The position numbers were made by a program, and so were the translations under genes. A DNA stretch of 64,000 bases, from NCBI RefSeq assembly GCF_002013915.1, contig NZ_MBTF01000038.1, positions 124,001 to 188,000 on the forward strand, written 5' to 3'. This stretch comes from Mucilaginibacter pedocola. GTDB taxonomy: Bacteria; Bacteroidota; Bacteroidia; Sphingobacteriales; Sphingobacteriaceae. Each line of letters begins with the position of its first letter. Position 1 is the first letter of the stretch. Positions 27,500-36,653 of the stretch are shown here, piece after piece. The notes under the pieces were generated by a model. It was not told the DNA's origin and did not search any database. It worked only from the letters and a program-made list of their open reading frames with translations.

Positions 27500-29821
27500 A
27501 TGAAAAAACGCTACCTCATCCTTATTTTACTATTGCTGCCCATTGCGCTATTTGCGCAAAATACCCCCGCCGAAGACCTGCCCCTGCCGGTATTAAAAAA
27601 GCAATTGGCCGAAGCAAAAACCGATACCGCTAAACTCTGTTTGCAGATAGGCCTGGGCCGCGCCATGCTGCAGCAACCCAACACTACACAAAAAACAATC
27701 GATTCGGCCATAGTTATTGCGGCACAAGCCGAGAAACAGAGCCGAAAACTGGCTTACCCGGAGGGCCTTATTAATGCCCTGCTGTTAGCAGCACTCAGCC
27801 AAAACAGGCAGGGCGCGGCCGACGCCGGACTTAAAATGGCACAGCAAGCGCTGGCTTATGCGCAAAAAATGAATAACCCCATAGGCATAGCCGACGCATA
27901 CACCATTATTGGCCAGCACTACCCCATTACCGACCCTGATGGCCTGCATAAACGCATAGCCTACTACAACAAGGCCACCGCTATTTTCAGGAAAGCAGGT
28001 AACCTTTACCGCCTGGAGAATGCGTTGCAAGGCGAGGCCGAATTGCTGCTATTGGACAGGCAACAGACCAATGCTATTAAATTACTGCTCGAATCGTTGA
28101 ACATCAATAAAGCTATCGGCAACAAATCGGTGCAGGGGGTTTACTGGCTTATAGGCAGAACATTGAACGAGATAGGTGACCTGCCCGGCGCGCTAAAATA
28201 CAACCTGTTGGCCATTAAGGCAGCTACAGACGCGAAGGACACTACGCTTACGTTTTGCAGCATTAATTACAGCACTGCGGCAACCTTCGTCTCTATGAAA
28301 GATTTTAAGGGGGCACTACCCTATGTTACGAAAGCTTTGCAGGTGGCTAAACGTTATAACGATATGAGCTACGTTAACACCACCTGTTTTATGGCGGCTT
28401 ATGTGTATGCCCGTACCAATAAAATTACCGAAGCTGCCGCGTTGCTGGAAGAAATGAAGAAATACGCGGTAGACGACCATAACCGGCTGATGGTAATGTC
28501 GAGCTTTTTGGATAGCTACGTTTATGGCAAACAGTTTACAAAGGCAGCATTTTATGCACAGGAAGTAAAAAAACTGCTGGCCAAAATACCTGAAGATAGC
28601 TACAATAATGCCATGACGGCCTATAACTTCCTGACATCGTACTATGTAGAAACCGGGCAAATAAAAGAGGCCTATTTTTACGCCGATAAGTACGCCAAAA
28701 TAGTTTATGCTATCAAGTACCCCATAGGCATCCGATCGATAGAGAATTATTACTACAGGCTCGATTCGCTGAGGGGGGATTTCAAATCGGCACTGGGGCA
28801 CTACCTCGCCTCCCGCCGGATAAGAGACTCGATTGATAATGTGGCCAAGGCCTACCAGGTATCTATGTTGCAGATAGAGAACGAAACCGATCAAAAGAAC
28901 ACCGACATACAGGCGCTGAAAGAGCAGTCGGTAAATAAAGATAACCAGCTTAAACGTAACCGGCTGATACAAAAAGCTACTATTGGCGGCATTGTATTGT
29001 TGCTGGTTATCACGGCGCTCATCTATAGCCGCTACCGCCTTAAAATGCGCAGCAATGCCTTGCTGATGAAACAGAAAGCCGAAATTGACCAACAAAACGT
29101 TGACCTGCAAAAACTGGTGCGCGATAAAGTGCAGCTTATTGATGATAAAGACGGACTGCTGTACGAGAAAGACCTGCTGCTGCGCGAAGTGAACCACCGG
29201 GTAAAAAATAACCTGCAAATTGTAATGAGTTTGCTGGAATCGCAATCGGGCTATACGCAGAACGAAACCGCGCAGGAGGCCATTTTAGAAAGCCAGAACC
29301 GGGTGCAATCTATAGCGCTAATACATAACCAGTTGTATAATAACGATAAGGTTGCCGAGATAGAGCTACTCCCATACATTACCGAATTGGTTGATTCGTT
29401 GGATAACTCGCTGAACAAACACGCGGCCGATATAGCCATCCGTTGCCGCGTAGAAGATATTTTGCTGGATGTGTCGCAGGCCATCCCTTTGGGCATTATA
29501 CTGAACGAGGCCGTTACCAATGCGCTAAAATACGCTTTCCCCAACCATGGCAGCGGCCAGATATTGGTAAGCGTAACCCGCAGCGGCGATAATATTGATA
29601 TGCAGATAAGCGATAACGGGATAGGGTTGCCCGCGGGTTTCAGCCCGGTAAACAGTAATTCGTTAGGGCTTACGCTTATCAAAGGCTTAACCGCCCAGCT
29701 AAAAGGCACATTTGCTATGGAAGGCGAAAACGGCGTAACCATAGCTATCAGCTTTAAAATAGAGCATAGTGCACTAACAGGTAAAACTGCCGAATCCGTG
29801 GCCGAAGCAGAGTTAGCCTAA
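27500..29821 (+). CDS. TPR-containing histidine kinase (HisKA_2), orphan paralogue
   Basis: 773 residues: signal peptide (LILLLLPIALFAQ), a TPR-like helical periplasmic region of about 450 residues, one TM segment (IGGIVLLLVITALIYS) near residue 500, coiled coil, then HisKA_2 (REVNHRVKNNLQIVMSLL) and HATPase (NEAVTNALKYAF, DNGIGLPAG). Same architecture as the kinase at 23136, including the order signal-TPR-TM-kinase, so the two arose by duplication. No response regulator is adjacent; the CheY-like protein or the sigma-54 activator could be shared targets. Confidence 0.9.
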   Translation: MKKRYLILILLLLPIALFAQNTPAEDLPLPVLKKQLAEAKTDTAKLCLQIGLGRAMLQQPNTTQKTIDSAIVIAAQAEKQSRKLAYPEGLINALLLAALSQNRQGAADAGLKMAQQALAYAQKMNNPIGIADAYTIIGQHYPITDPDGLHKRIAYYNKATAIFRKAGNLYRLENALQGEAELLLLDRQQTNAIKLLLESLNINKAIGNKSVQGVYWLIGRTLNEIGDLPGALKYNLLAIKAATDAKDTTLTFCSINYSTAATFVSMKDFKGALPYVTKALQVAKRYNDMSYVNTTCFMAAYVYARTNKITEAAALLEEMKKYAVDDHNRLMVMSSFLDSYVYGKQFTKAAFYAQEVKKLLAKIPEDSYNNAMTAYNFLTSYYVETGQIKEAYFYADKYAKIVYAIKYPIGIRSIENYYYRLDSLRGDFKSALGHYLASRRIRDSIDNVAKAYQVSMLQIENETDQKNTDIQALKEQSVNKDNQLKRNRLIQKATIGGIVLLLVITALIYSRYRLKMRSNALLMKQKAEIDQQNVDLQKLVRDKVQLIDDKDGLLYEKDLLLREVNHRVKNNLQIVMSLLESQSGYTQNETAQEAILESQNRVQSIALIHNQLYNNDKVAEIELLPYITELVDSLDNSLNKHAADIAIRCRVEDILLDVSQAIPLGIILNEAVTNALKYAFPNHGSGQILVSVTRSGDNIDMQISDNGIGLPAGFSPVNSNSLGLTLIKGLTAQLKGTFAMEGENGVTIAISFKIEHSALTGKTAESVAEAELA

Positions 29822-29874
29822 TAAACTTTCAGCGATAAATAACCTAATTTTACAGCTACCAAAACACTACCATT

Positions 29875-30417
29875 ATGATACCGTTTACCGTACCCGTTTA
29901 TGAAGAAGGCGCCGAGCCCGAATCGGTAAAACCCATTTATGCCCGTTTCAGTAAAACGCTTGGCCATATGCCTAACCTATATGCCGCTATCGGCCACTCG
30001 CCAAATGCCCTCACCTCTTACCTGCAGTATACGGGCGAGCAGGCTAAAGGCACATTCCACGCTAAAGACCGCGAGGGGATATTCCTCATTGTATCGCAAC
30101 TAAACGGCTGCGAGTATTGCCTTGCCGCACACACGGCATCTGCCCTAAAAGCAGGTTGGACCAGCGACGAAACCGTTGCCCTGAGAAAAGGCAAACATGC
30201 TGATGCCAAATGGCAGGTAATTTACAAGGTAACCAAATCTATTATCGATAATAAAGGCGAAGTGGGCAGCGCACTACTTGATGAATTTTATGCTCTTGGT
30301 TTTAAGGAAGCTGCCATTATAGACCTGCTTACTTTGGTAAACGTAATGAGCTATACCAACTACGCTTACCGCCTGATGCAGATACCTATAGATTTCCCGT
30401 TGGCACCTGAAGTGTAA
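29875..30417 (+). CDS. Carboxymuconolactone decarboxylase/AhpD-family protein
   Basis: 180 residues. AhpD-like fold: LGHMPNLYAAIGHSPNALTSYL and the redox motif NGCEYCLAAHTASALKAG with CxxC followed by an invariant His. AhpD-like proteins reduce alkylhydroperoxides or peroxidase partners. This gives a plausible role in oxidative stress defence, consistent with the neighbouring ABM and hydrolase genes. 53 bases downstream of the kinase gene. Confidence 0.88.
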   Translation: MIPFTVPVYEEGAEPESVKPIYARFSKTLGHMPNLYAAIGHSPNALTSYLQYTGEQAKGTFHAKDREGIFLIVSQLNGCEYCLAAHTASALKAGWTSDETVALRKGKHADAKWQVIYKVTKSIIDNKGEVGSALLDEFYALGFKEAAIIDLLTLVNVMSYTNYAYRLMQIPIDFPLAPEV

Positions 30418-30459
30418 GGCATCCGGAACGAGGCTCATTGTGCCGGCTAACGGGTAAGG

Positions 30460-31704
30460 CTACTTATATTTCTCAGGCTTAAACAGTACTTGCCCGTTGC
30501 GTTTTATGATCCATGAGGTTATGGGGTTCATGTGGTAGCCGCCAATATCGGCACCGCGGGCATCAACCAATTGTTTTAGGGTAGGTTGTATGTAACCCGT
30601 TTCGTCGGTTACGCGGCTGAGTATTTCGGTTTCGGCACCGTTCCATTGCCACAGGTGGCGGAAATAGGTATGCGCTTTTGATAGTACCGGTTCCTGCAGG
30701 TTGGCATCGTTCCAGGTTTTGCCGGCATCGGTGCTTACCTCTACCTTGGTAACCTTGCCCCTGCCACTCCAGGCAATGCCGCGTATCTCTATCCAGCCGC
30801 GTTGCACCTGTTGCGGGTACGATGGATAGGTGATGATAGAACGCGCATCCATCTCAAAGCTGAACATCCTGATCTTACCGTTTACCGGGTAGGTGTATTT
30901 GCTTGTTTCTTCGCGCGTGAAGTAAGGCTGGTCGGATATTTCTATTCGCCGCAGCCATTTCACATTGGTGTTACCCTCCCAACCGGGAAGCAAAAGGCGT
31001 GCAGGATAACCCTGTGCGGGACGAATGGCCTCGCCGTTTTGCCCGTAGGCGATGATGGCATCGTCCCAGGCCTTTTCTATCGGGATGCTTCTGGTAAGCA
31101 AAGCTGCATCGCCTCCTTCGGCTAAAAACCATTTGGCTTTGGGGTGTACGCCTACTTCGCGCAGCAAAGTTGAGAGCATTACGCCTGTCCATTCGCTTTG
31201 GCTGGTAAGTCCCAATATTTCCTGCGGTGTCATCTCTGCTTTGCCCCTGCGGAAATTCCCTGCGCATTCAATGAAACAGGTTCGGGTGAACGCCGGGAAG
31301 CGCTTCAAGTCGGCAAGGCTAAACTTCATAGGGCGGTCAACCATGCCGTGAATCAATAACTCGTATTTTTCCGGGTCGATATTAGGGATACCCGCATGGT
31401 GCCGCTCAAAATGCAAGTCGGACGGGGTGATGGTGCTGTAAAAATCCTGCAAAGGCGAGCGCGAGGATATATCCGAAGCCTTACGCGCCGGGTTCTCAAA
31501 AGGCGAACGCGTACCTATTTTGCCGGGTGGGATGCCCTGCACTTTGGTAGGGTCGGCAGGCGCAACGGGAGGCACCTCTTCCTGTACCAAACCGGTAAAT
31601 GATGACGCCACGGGCAATACCGCAGCCGCCAGGGCACCGCCTAACAATTGCCTACGGCTTATTTTGCCTGTTTTATCCACCTTATTTTCTTTGTTCTCTT
31701 CCAT
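30460..31704 (-). CDS. soxC: SoxC-like molybdenum sulfite/sulfane dehydrogenase
   Basis: 414 residues. A twin-arginine signal (KISRRQLLGG then a hydrophobic stretch) sends the folded molybdoprotein to the periplasm. HFERHHAGIP and the segment around C147 (TRTCFIECAGN), the predicted Mo-coordinating Cys, place it in the SoxC/sulfite oxidase family; the C-terminal Mo-co dimerisation domain follows with GRGKVTKVEVSTDAGKTW. It oxidises sulfite or sulfane sulfur to sulfate and passes electrons to cytochrome c. Encoded 5 bases after the SoxD-like gene, last of the susCD operon. No SoxAXYZB genes are present, so it may function as a plain sulfite dehydrogenase. Confidence 0.88.
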   Translation of the reverse strand: MEENKENKVDKTGKISRRQLLGGALAAAVLPVASSFTGLVQEEVPPVAPADPTKVQGIPPGKIGTRSPFENPARKASDISSRSPLQDFYSTITPSDLHFERHHAGIPNIDPEKYELLIHGMVDRPMKFSLADLKRFPAFTRTCFIECAGNFRRGKAEMTPQEILGLTSQSEWTGVMLSTLLREVGVHPKAKWFLAEGGDAALLTRSIPIEKAWDDAIIAYGQNGEAIRPAQGYPARLLLPGWEGNTNVKWLRRIEISDQPYFTREETSKYTYPVNGKIRMFSFEMDARSIITYPSYPQQVQRGWIEIRGIAWSGRGKVTKVEVSTDAGKTWNDANLQEPVLSKAHTYFRHLWQWNGAETEILSRVTDETGYIQPTLKQLVDARGADIGGYHMNPITSWIIKRNGQVLFKPEKYK

Positions 31705-31709
31705 GGCAT

Positions 31710-32285
31710 TTACTTTACTTCGTTGCCGCCTTTGCGGTCGTCGCGCACGAATAAGTCGCGGGCGGGCATCACCACTTTAGGCAGGCTTCGGGCATTCATT
31801 ACAGTATTTTCGCTGATAAATTTATTGGCGCTAAGCAGGTAAGCGGATAGGGCATACACCTCATCGTTACTTAACGAGCCGGGCGCATTGTAGGGCATTG
31901 TCCTCTTCACATAATCGAACAATGTGGTAGCGTAGGGCCAGTAGTTGCCTATGGTTTTTGACTTGCCTTTTGCTGAAGTAACCAGCGGCGGCCCCGGTAA
32001 CTTTACACCCTTAATTTCTTTGCCATCTGCCCCGTGGCAGGCCGCGCATTTAGCCACATAAATAACCCTGCCCGAATCGGCACGCCCCTCTCCTGCCGGC
32101 AGCCCTTTTCCATCCGGGCGGATATCAAAGTCAACCGTGGCTATATCTGCCGCAGTAGCCGTTTTGCCAAAGCCAAAGCTCTTGGGGTAATCCCCTTGCG
32201 CAGGTATGAAAATGAAATATAAGGCCAAAGCGGTGGCCAGCAGCACCGCAATTGCGAGGCCTGCCCGTTTAAAACCCATGTTCAT
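31710..32285 (-). CDS. soxD: SoxD-like c-type cytochrome
   Basis: 191 residues. An N-terminal hydrophobic segment anchors or exports it. The haem site is CAACH (C80, C83, H84) with likely axial M130 in KRTMPYNAPG; YWPYATTLFDYVKRTMP and SNDEVYALSAYLL are the conserved SoxD segments. It accepts electrons from the SoxC-like molybdoenzyme in the periplasm. Classical SoxD carries two haems; only one CxxCH is seen here, so it is a shortened monohaem form. Position directly upstream of soxC mirrors a soxDC order. Confidence 0.85.
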   Translation of the reverse strand: MNMGFKRAGLAIAVLLATALALYFIFIPAQGDYPKSFGFGKTATAADIATVDFDIRPDGKGLPAGEGRADSGRVIYVAKCAACHGADGKEIKGVKLPGPPLVTSAKGKSKTIGNYWPYATTLFDYVKRTMPYNAPGSLSNDEVYALSAYLLSANKFISENTVMNARSLPKVVMPARDLFVRDDRKGGNEVK

Positions 32286-32294
32286 GATGCTGTC

Positions 32295-33551
32295 TTAAAA
32301 CAATACCCAGGCAATGCCTAGTGTAACGAAGATGTTAAAGGTTTGCGCTATTAAAAATGCGTATAAAGGCTTCTTGCTGTTCTTATTGAACAGGTCGGCG
32401 AAGTTGGTTTCTAAGCCAATGCTGGTAAATGCCAACGCGAACCATAGCCCCTGCAGACTCTTCAGGCTATCTTTCACAAAGCCAATTTTCTCCGGGCTTA
32501 CCACGAACGAAAACAGTAGCGATGCGCCCACAAAACCCAGCACAAATTTGGGAAAGCGTTCCCAAATTACTTTCAGCGTTGGTTTGGTTTCTTTATCATT
32601 TGCCGACGGATGTTTGGTATAAGTCCAATAAATAGAGATGGCAAAAGCCGCCAAGCCTAACAATACGTTTTGCGAAAACTTGACGATGGTGCTTATTTTT
32701 AAAGCTGCCTCGCCAACCAGCGAACCCGATGCCACCACAGCACCCGTAGTATCAATACTACCGCCCAACCACGCACCGGTAACCTCCTGGCTAAAATGGA
32801 AGTAATTGGCAATGATGGGCATGAATATCATCATGGGGATCGCGGTGATAAGTACCATGGATATTACATAGGATAGCTTTTTAGAATCGCCTTTGATGGC
32901 TCCCGAAGTGGCAATAGCCGCCGACACGCCGCAAATCGACACCGCGCTGGATATCATCATGGCCATCTCGTCATCCACCTTTAACTTGCGGCAAACCCAA
33001 AAGGCAAAATACCAAACCGATGTTACTACCAGTAAGGCCTGTATCAAGCCTAAGGAACCGGCTTTAAGGATATCCGAAAATATTACCGAAGTACCCAGCA
33101 GCACCAACCCTACTTTTACAAACAATTCGGTAGAAAGCGAACTTTTGAGCCATTCGGGCAGTTTGATGAAGTTGCTGATGGCAAGGCCAAGCACCAGGCT
33201 AAAAATTACGGCTTCTAAGTTAAGGGCTTTTGCCTGTTTGCTTCCGGCTAAAATGAGCGCGGCTATGGTAATGATGTATACCAGTGGGAAACCTAACGCG
33301 TAATTTTTAACCGATTTGCCCGTAATAAGTGCGCCAACGGTGCCAATAATAAATACGAACACAAACTGCGCCGCTATCTTGGCGAGGTTTTCGGCACCGA
33401 AAACTTTAGAGCCTAATTCGGCAGCGTTTGCCCAGCCAAAGGTGGGTACGGGGATAAGCAAGCCTGCAATGGCCAGTAAAATAACGAGGGAGCCTAAAAT
33501 TACAACTGCCCAATCTTCGTGCAGGGTAAGTTTAGTGTTTGAGGTTGACAT
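32295..33551 (-). CDS. YeiH-family putative sulfate/sulfite exporter
   Basis: 418 residues with about 11 hydrophobic segments. UPF0324/YeiH signatures: SSAVSICGVSAAIATSGAIKG, LGGSIDTTGAVVASGSLVG, and the end AFTSIGLETNFADLF. The family is annotated as putative sulfate exporters and is often near sulfur oxidation genes or CysB/LysR regulators. Encoded between the FAD oxidoreductase and SoxD genes, it would export sulfate (or toxic sulfite) made by sulfur catabolism. Somewhat longer than typical (about 340-350) because of an N-terminal extension with two further segments. Confidence 0.87.
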   Translation of the reverse strand: MSTSNTKLTLHEDWAVVILGSLVILLAIAGLLIPVPTFGWANAAELGSKVFGAENLAKIAAQFVFVFIIGTVGALITGKSVKNYALGFPLVYIITIAALILAGSKQAKALNLEAVIFSLVLGLAISNFIKLPEWLKSSLSTELFVKVGLVLLGTSVIFSDILKAGSLGLIQALLVVTSVWYFAFWVCRKLKVDDEMAMMISSAVSICGVSAAIATSGAIKGDSKKLSYVISMVLITAIPMMIFMPIIANYFHFSQEVTGAWLGGSIDTTGAVVASGSLVGEAALKISTIVKFSQNVLLGLAAFAISIYWTYTKHPSANDKETKPTLKVIWERFPKFVLGFVGASLLFSFVVSPEKIGFVKDSLKSLQGLWFALAFTSIGLETNFADLFNKNSKKPLYAFLIAQTFNIFVTLGIAWVLF

Positions 33552-33567
33552 AGTGTTTATTTAGTTT

Positions 33568-35022
33568 TTATTGTTTCAGTTTTATATTGAATACATCGTT
33601 GAGTGCCCGTTTAGCCGCATGATAACCACACATACCATGTACTCCACCACCCGGCGGGGTTGACGACGAGCAGATATAAAGCCCCTTTGCCGAAGTGCGG
33701 TAAGGCGACCTGCGCAGTACCGGGCGGGTAAACAACTGGCCAATATCTATAACGCCGCCGTTAATATCCCCACCAATATAGTTGGGGTTGTAGCTTTCCA
33801 TTTGCTGTGTATTAAATGTATGCCTGCCAATGATGCGCTCGCGAAAACCGGGGGCGAAACGCTCCACCTGTTTCTCAATAATTTCGCTCATATCTTTTTT
33901 AGAGCCGTTGGGCACATGGCAATAGGCCCATGCGGTGTGCTTACCCGCGGGCGCACGACTGGCATCAATAATGCTTTGCTGCGCCAGTAATACGAAAGGC
34001 TTATCAGGATGCGCACCATTAGCCGTTTGCTGTTCGGTAGCGGCAATTTCGCGCAGGGTGCCCCCTATGTGTACGGTGCCTGCCTGCCTTACTTCTTCTG
34101 CAGCGAATGGAATGGCATCATCCAGCGCCCAATCAACCTTAAATACGCCCATACCATAGCGATAACGTCCTAACTGCCATTTGTATAGCGATGAAAATTT
34201 ATGCCCTGCTATTTGCAATAATTGCTTAGGCGTTACATCAAACAAAACCGCATGTGCCGATGGTAATTGCTCTAACTTAGTAATGTAAGTGCCCGTTTGT
34301 ATTTGCCCGCCAAGGCTGGTAAAATATGCTGCCAAAGCTTTAGCTATACTGAACGAACCACCTTTGGGCACCGGCCAGCCTTTTAAATGCCCGTTGGCCA
34401 TTAGCACCATAGCAATGGCCGATGTTGCCCAGTTGCTGAGCGGCTGTATACTATGTGCCGCCATCCCGGCAAAAAGCGCTTTGGCCTCTTCGGTTTTAAA
34501 CTTTTTAGCCAGTTGGGTAGCGGGCAGTAGCGCATTCAAACCAAACTTTGCCAGGTCGATGGGGTGTTTCGGGAAGGAAAGCGGCCCGAGCACGTCAGGG
34601 GCCAGTCCCGGCCACGCTTTCACCAGCCCATCGATCAGCGTAGTATAGTTTTGTTTATCTTCTCCCAATAAAGCGGCGGTTTCGGCAACGCTGCCTTTCA
34701 GTATGGCGACTGTGCCACCGTCTAAAGGGTGCGCAGCCGCTACCTCGGGTTGCAGGTATTCTAAACCATATTGCTCCAACGGCAGTTTCTCAAAAAACGG
34801 CGAACCAATTGCCAGCGGGTGTATGGCCGAACATACATCGTGCAGGAAGCCCGGCAGGGTTAATTCTTCGGTACGCAAACCGCCACCTATGGTATTTTTT
34901 CCTTCTATCAATAAAACCGAAAGCCCCTGTTGCTGTAATAATATGCCCGCAGCCAGCCCGTTAGGGCCCGAGCCTACTATTATCGCATCGTAGTCGCGTT
35001 TATCTAAAGTTTTGTTAGCCAT
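33568..35022 (-). CDS. CrtI-type FAD-dependent oxidoreductase
   Basis: 484 residues. N-terminal dinucleotide-binding motif AIIVGSGPNGLAAGILLQQQG then IEGKNTIGGGLRTEE, the phytoene-desaturase/NAD(P)-FAD oxidoreductase pattern; the C-terminus has the family block SSSTPPGGGVHGMCGYHAA. No carotenoid genes are near. The start codon overlaps the stop of the upstream DoxX-type gene (TAATG), so the two are coupled. An oxidation of a lipid or terpenoid-like substrate, or electron transfer with the DoxX partners, are both speculative. Confidence 0.85.
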   Translation of the reverse strand: MANKTLDKRDYDAIIVGSGPNGLAAGILLQQQGLSVLLIEGKNTIGGGLRTEELTLPGFLHDVCSAIHPLAIGSPFFEKLPLEQYGLEYLQPEVAAAHPLDGGTVAILKGSVAETAALLGEDKQNYTTLIDGLVKAWPGLAPDVLGPLSFPKHPIDLAKFGLNALLPATQLAKKFKTEEAKALFAGMAAHSIQPLSNWATSAIAMVLMANGHLKGWPVPKGGSFSIAKALAAYFTSLGGQIQTGTYITKLEQLPSAHAVLFDVTPKQLLQIAGHKFSSLYKWQLGRYRYGMGVFKVDWALDDAIPFAAEEVRQAGTVHIGGTLREIAATEQQTANGAHPDKPFVLLAQQSIIDASRAPAGKHTAWAYCHVPNGSKKDMSEIIEKQVERFAPGFRERIIGRHTFNTQQMESYNPNYIGGDINGGVIDIGQLFTRPVLRRSPYRTSAKGLYICSSSTPPGGGVHGMCGYHAAKRALNDVFNIKLKQ

Positions 35023-36629
35023 TAGTATTCGCCGGCAACCAGTTTGCTATCCTGAAGCAGATATTTACGGTTAACGCGGTTGAGCACAATATAAACATCA
35101 TTTTTCTTTTCGTCCTTGCCGGTTAGCACAACTTGTGAACCATCGGCATTGGCGGTGTATTGCAGCACCATATGGTTGCGTTTGCGCTTATCTTTCAGTT
35201 CGGAGGCAATACCTTTGGTGCGGCGGTTAGAGCGTGCAACGGCGTTTATCTTGGCATCCTCGTCGCCAATGTTGGCCAACGCTTCGGCAGGGATAAAGCT
35301 TGCCACGGCAGCATCGGCAGGTTTCTTTTTGCCCTTCGCCCCTTTTCCTCTCGGCCGGGCATCTACATATTTATCCTGCAGGTAAAGCACCTTATTAACG
35401 GTATCGGCATCGTAATAAAAAACGCGCTTTCCGCCGCCGGTACCGGTAAGCTCGAAGGTGCGGTTAATATCGCGCATGGCGGCACCGCCCCCGTTAGATA
35501 GGTCTAACTTTACCGCTTTATTGGCATTGAATGTAAGCGTGCTCCAGTTTTCAAAAGTAACATCCCGCCACCTTACCGAATCGAGCGGAGAATACGGGAT
35601 GGTTTGCCCGTTCAGTTTAAACTCGCTCACTTTATAATTACCGCGCAAAATGCTTACGCCTTTCACGGCTGGTTGCTTGTATGGATCGTACCGCCAGTTG
35701 ATGTATTGCAGGTAAAATAGCAACACCAAAAAGATAGCGATGTTAGCCGTTTTCAGGCTGAAACGCGCAATTTGCCACTTGCGGTTAAAGGTTGGGTACC
35801 AGGTAAAGGGCGTAGTAAATTTCTCGCGGATGATGAGGTTATAAATAGGCACGGCATCGTACAATATCAGGAATGCCGAAAACAGCACGAAGTACGAGGC
35901 ATACACATGCACGCCGCCATCATAGGCAAAGTTTACGTAGGTAATATCGCCCAAAGCGCCCAATAACAGTATGGCACCCAGCGTAGTTGTTTTCCTGAAG
36001 AATAACAGCGCACCTGCAGCCAGTTCCACTACCCCTGCAAAAACCTGGTACCAGGGTACAATACCTATGGATAGCCAGTATATTTTCTGCGCCGTGAAAT
36101 CGCCGAAGTTGGTATTCAGCAAACCTAAGGATGGGTAAGGCATTTGGGTTGGCAGCAGCTTGGTGAATCCAAAGCCGATGATGCCTATGCCCGCACGGTA
36201 ACGCACAATTACGCGCAGCCAGTAGTACAATCTGTTGTATTCGCGGGTTTTGTTGCGGTCAACGGCTGTCCAGATGGCGGCACCTACAATGCCTATCAGC
36301 AGGGCTTCAATCCAATCGATGTAGCCTAAAAGGTTATAGGCGGGCGTGTCGAATTTGTATAGCGTCGGCGAAAAACGGGCCACATCGTACAAGTCGCGGT
36401 AATGCAGATGCAGCCAATTAATGCCGAATAAATTGGCGTACCATTCGCCATTTAGCGGGATGGTAATGATTAGGAAGAAGATGAACGCTACACGGAAAAG
36501 CGCCTTCTCGGTGCTTGTCCATGGTGGCAGTGCGCTATCCTCTTTTTTATTTTCGGCAGGTTTTGCAGCTGCCTGCTCCGGCAAGCTTATGGCTTCGGGA
36601 GCTTCGGTGATAGTTGATGGCATATCCAA
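35022..36629 (-). CDS. DoxX-type multi-span membrane protein with C-terminal domain (copy 2)
   Basis: 535 residues. Several membrane spans (residues about 45-330) resemble DoxX/DoxD: VIVRYRAGIGIIGFGFTKLLP, YQVFAGVVELAAGALLFFR and a Tyr/Trp-rich loop. A soluble C-terminal region of about 200 residues follows (predicted periplasmic beta-rich), containing a Lys/Arg-rich stretch absent from the neighbour. Paralogue of the 453-residue protein encoded 25 bases upstream; both share FGINW...YRAGIGIIGFGF-type blocks. DoxD is the quinone-reducing subunit of thiosulfate:quinone oxidoreductase in archaea, which fits the sulfur context but is only an analogy. Confidence 0.68.
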   Translation of the reverse strand: MDMPSTITEAPEAISLPEQAAAKPAENKKEDSALPPWTSTEKALFRVAFIFFLIITIPLNGEWYANLFGINWLHLHYRDLYDVARFSPTLYKFDTPAYNLLGYIDWIEALLIGIVGAAIWTAVDRNKTREYNRLYYWLRVIVRYRAGIGIIGFGFTKLLPTQMPYPSLGLLNTNFGDFTAQKIYWLSIGIVPWYQVFAGVVELAAGALLFFRKTTTLGAILLLGALGDITYVNFAYDGGVHVYASYFVLFSAFLILYDAVPIYNLIIREKFTTPFTWYPTFNRKWQIARFSLKTANIAIFLVLLFYLQYINWRYDPYKQPAVKGVSILRGNYKVSEFKLNGQTIPYSPLDSVRWRDVTFENWSTLTFNANKAVKLDLSNGGGAAMRDINRTFELTGTGGGKRVFYYDADTVNKVLYLQDKYVDARPRGKGAKGKKKPADAAVASFIPAEALANIGDEDAKINAVARSNRRTKGIASELKDKRKRNHMVLQYTANADGSQVVLTGKDEKKNDVYIVLNRVNRKYLLQDSKLVAGEY

Positions 36630-36653
36630 TTTCTTTTACGGGGGTTGATGATA

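Noticed and set aside
30460..32285. Complete Sox multienzyme thiosulfate-oxidising system
   Set aside because: Only SoxC- and SoxD-like genes are present; SoxAX, SoxYZ and SoxB are absent, so a plain sulfite dehydrogenase is the safer reading.
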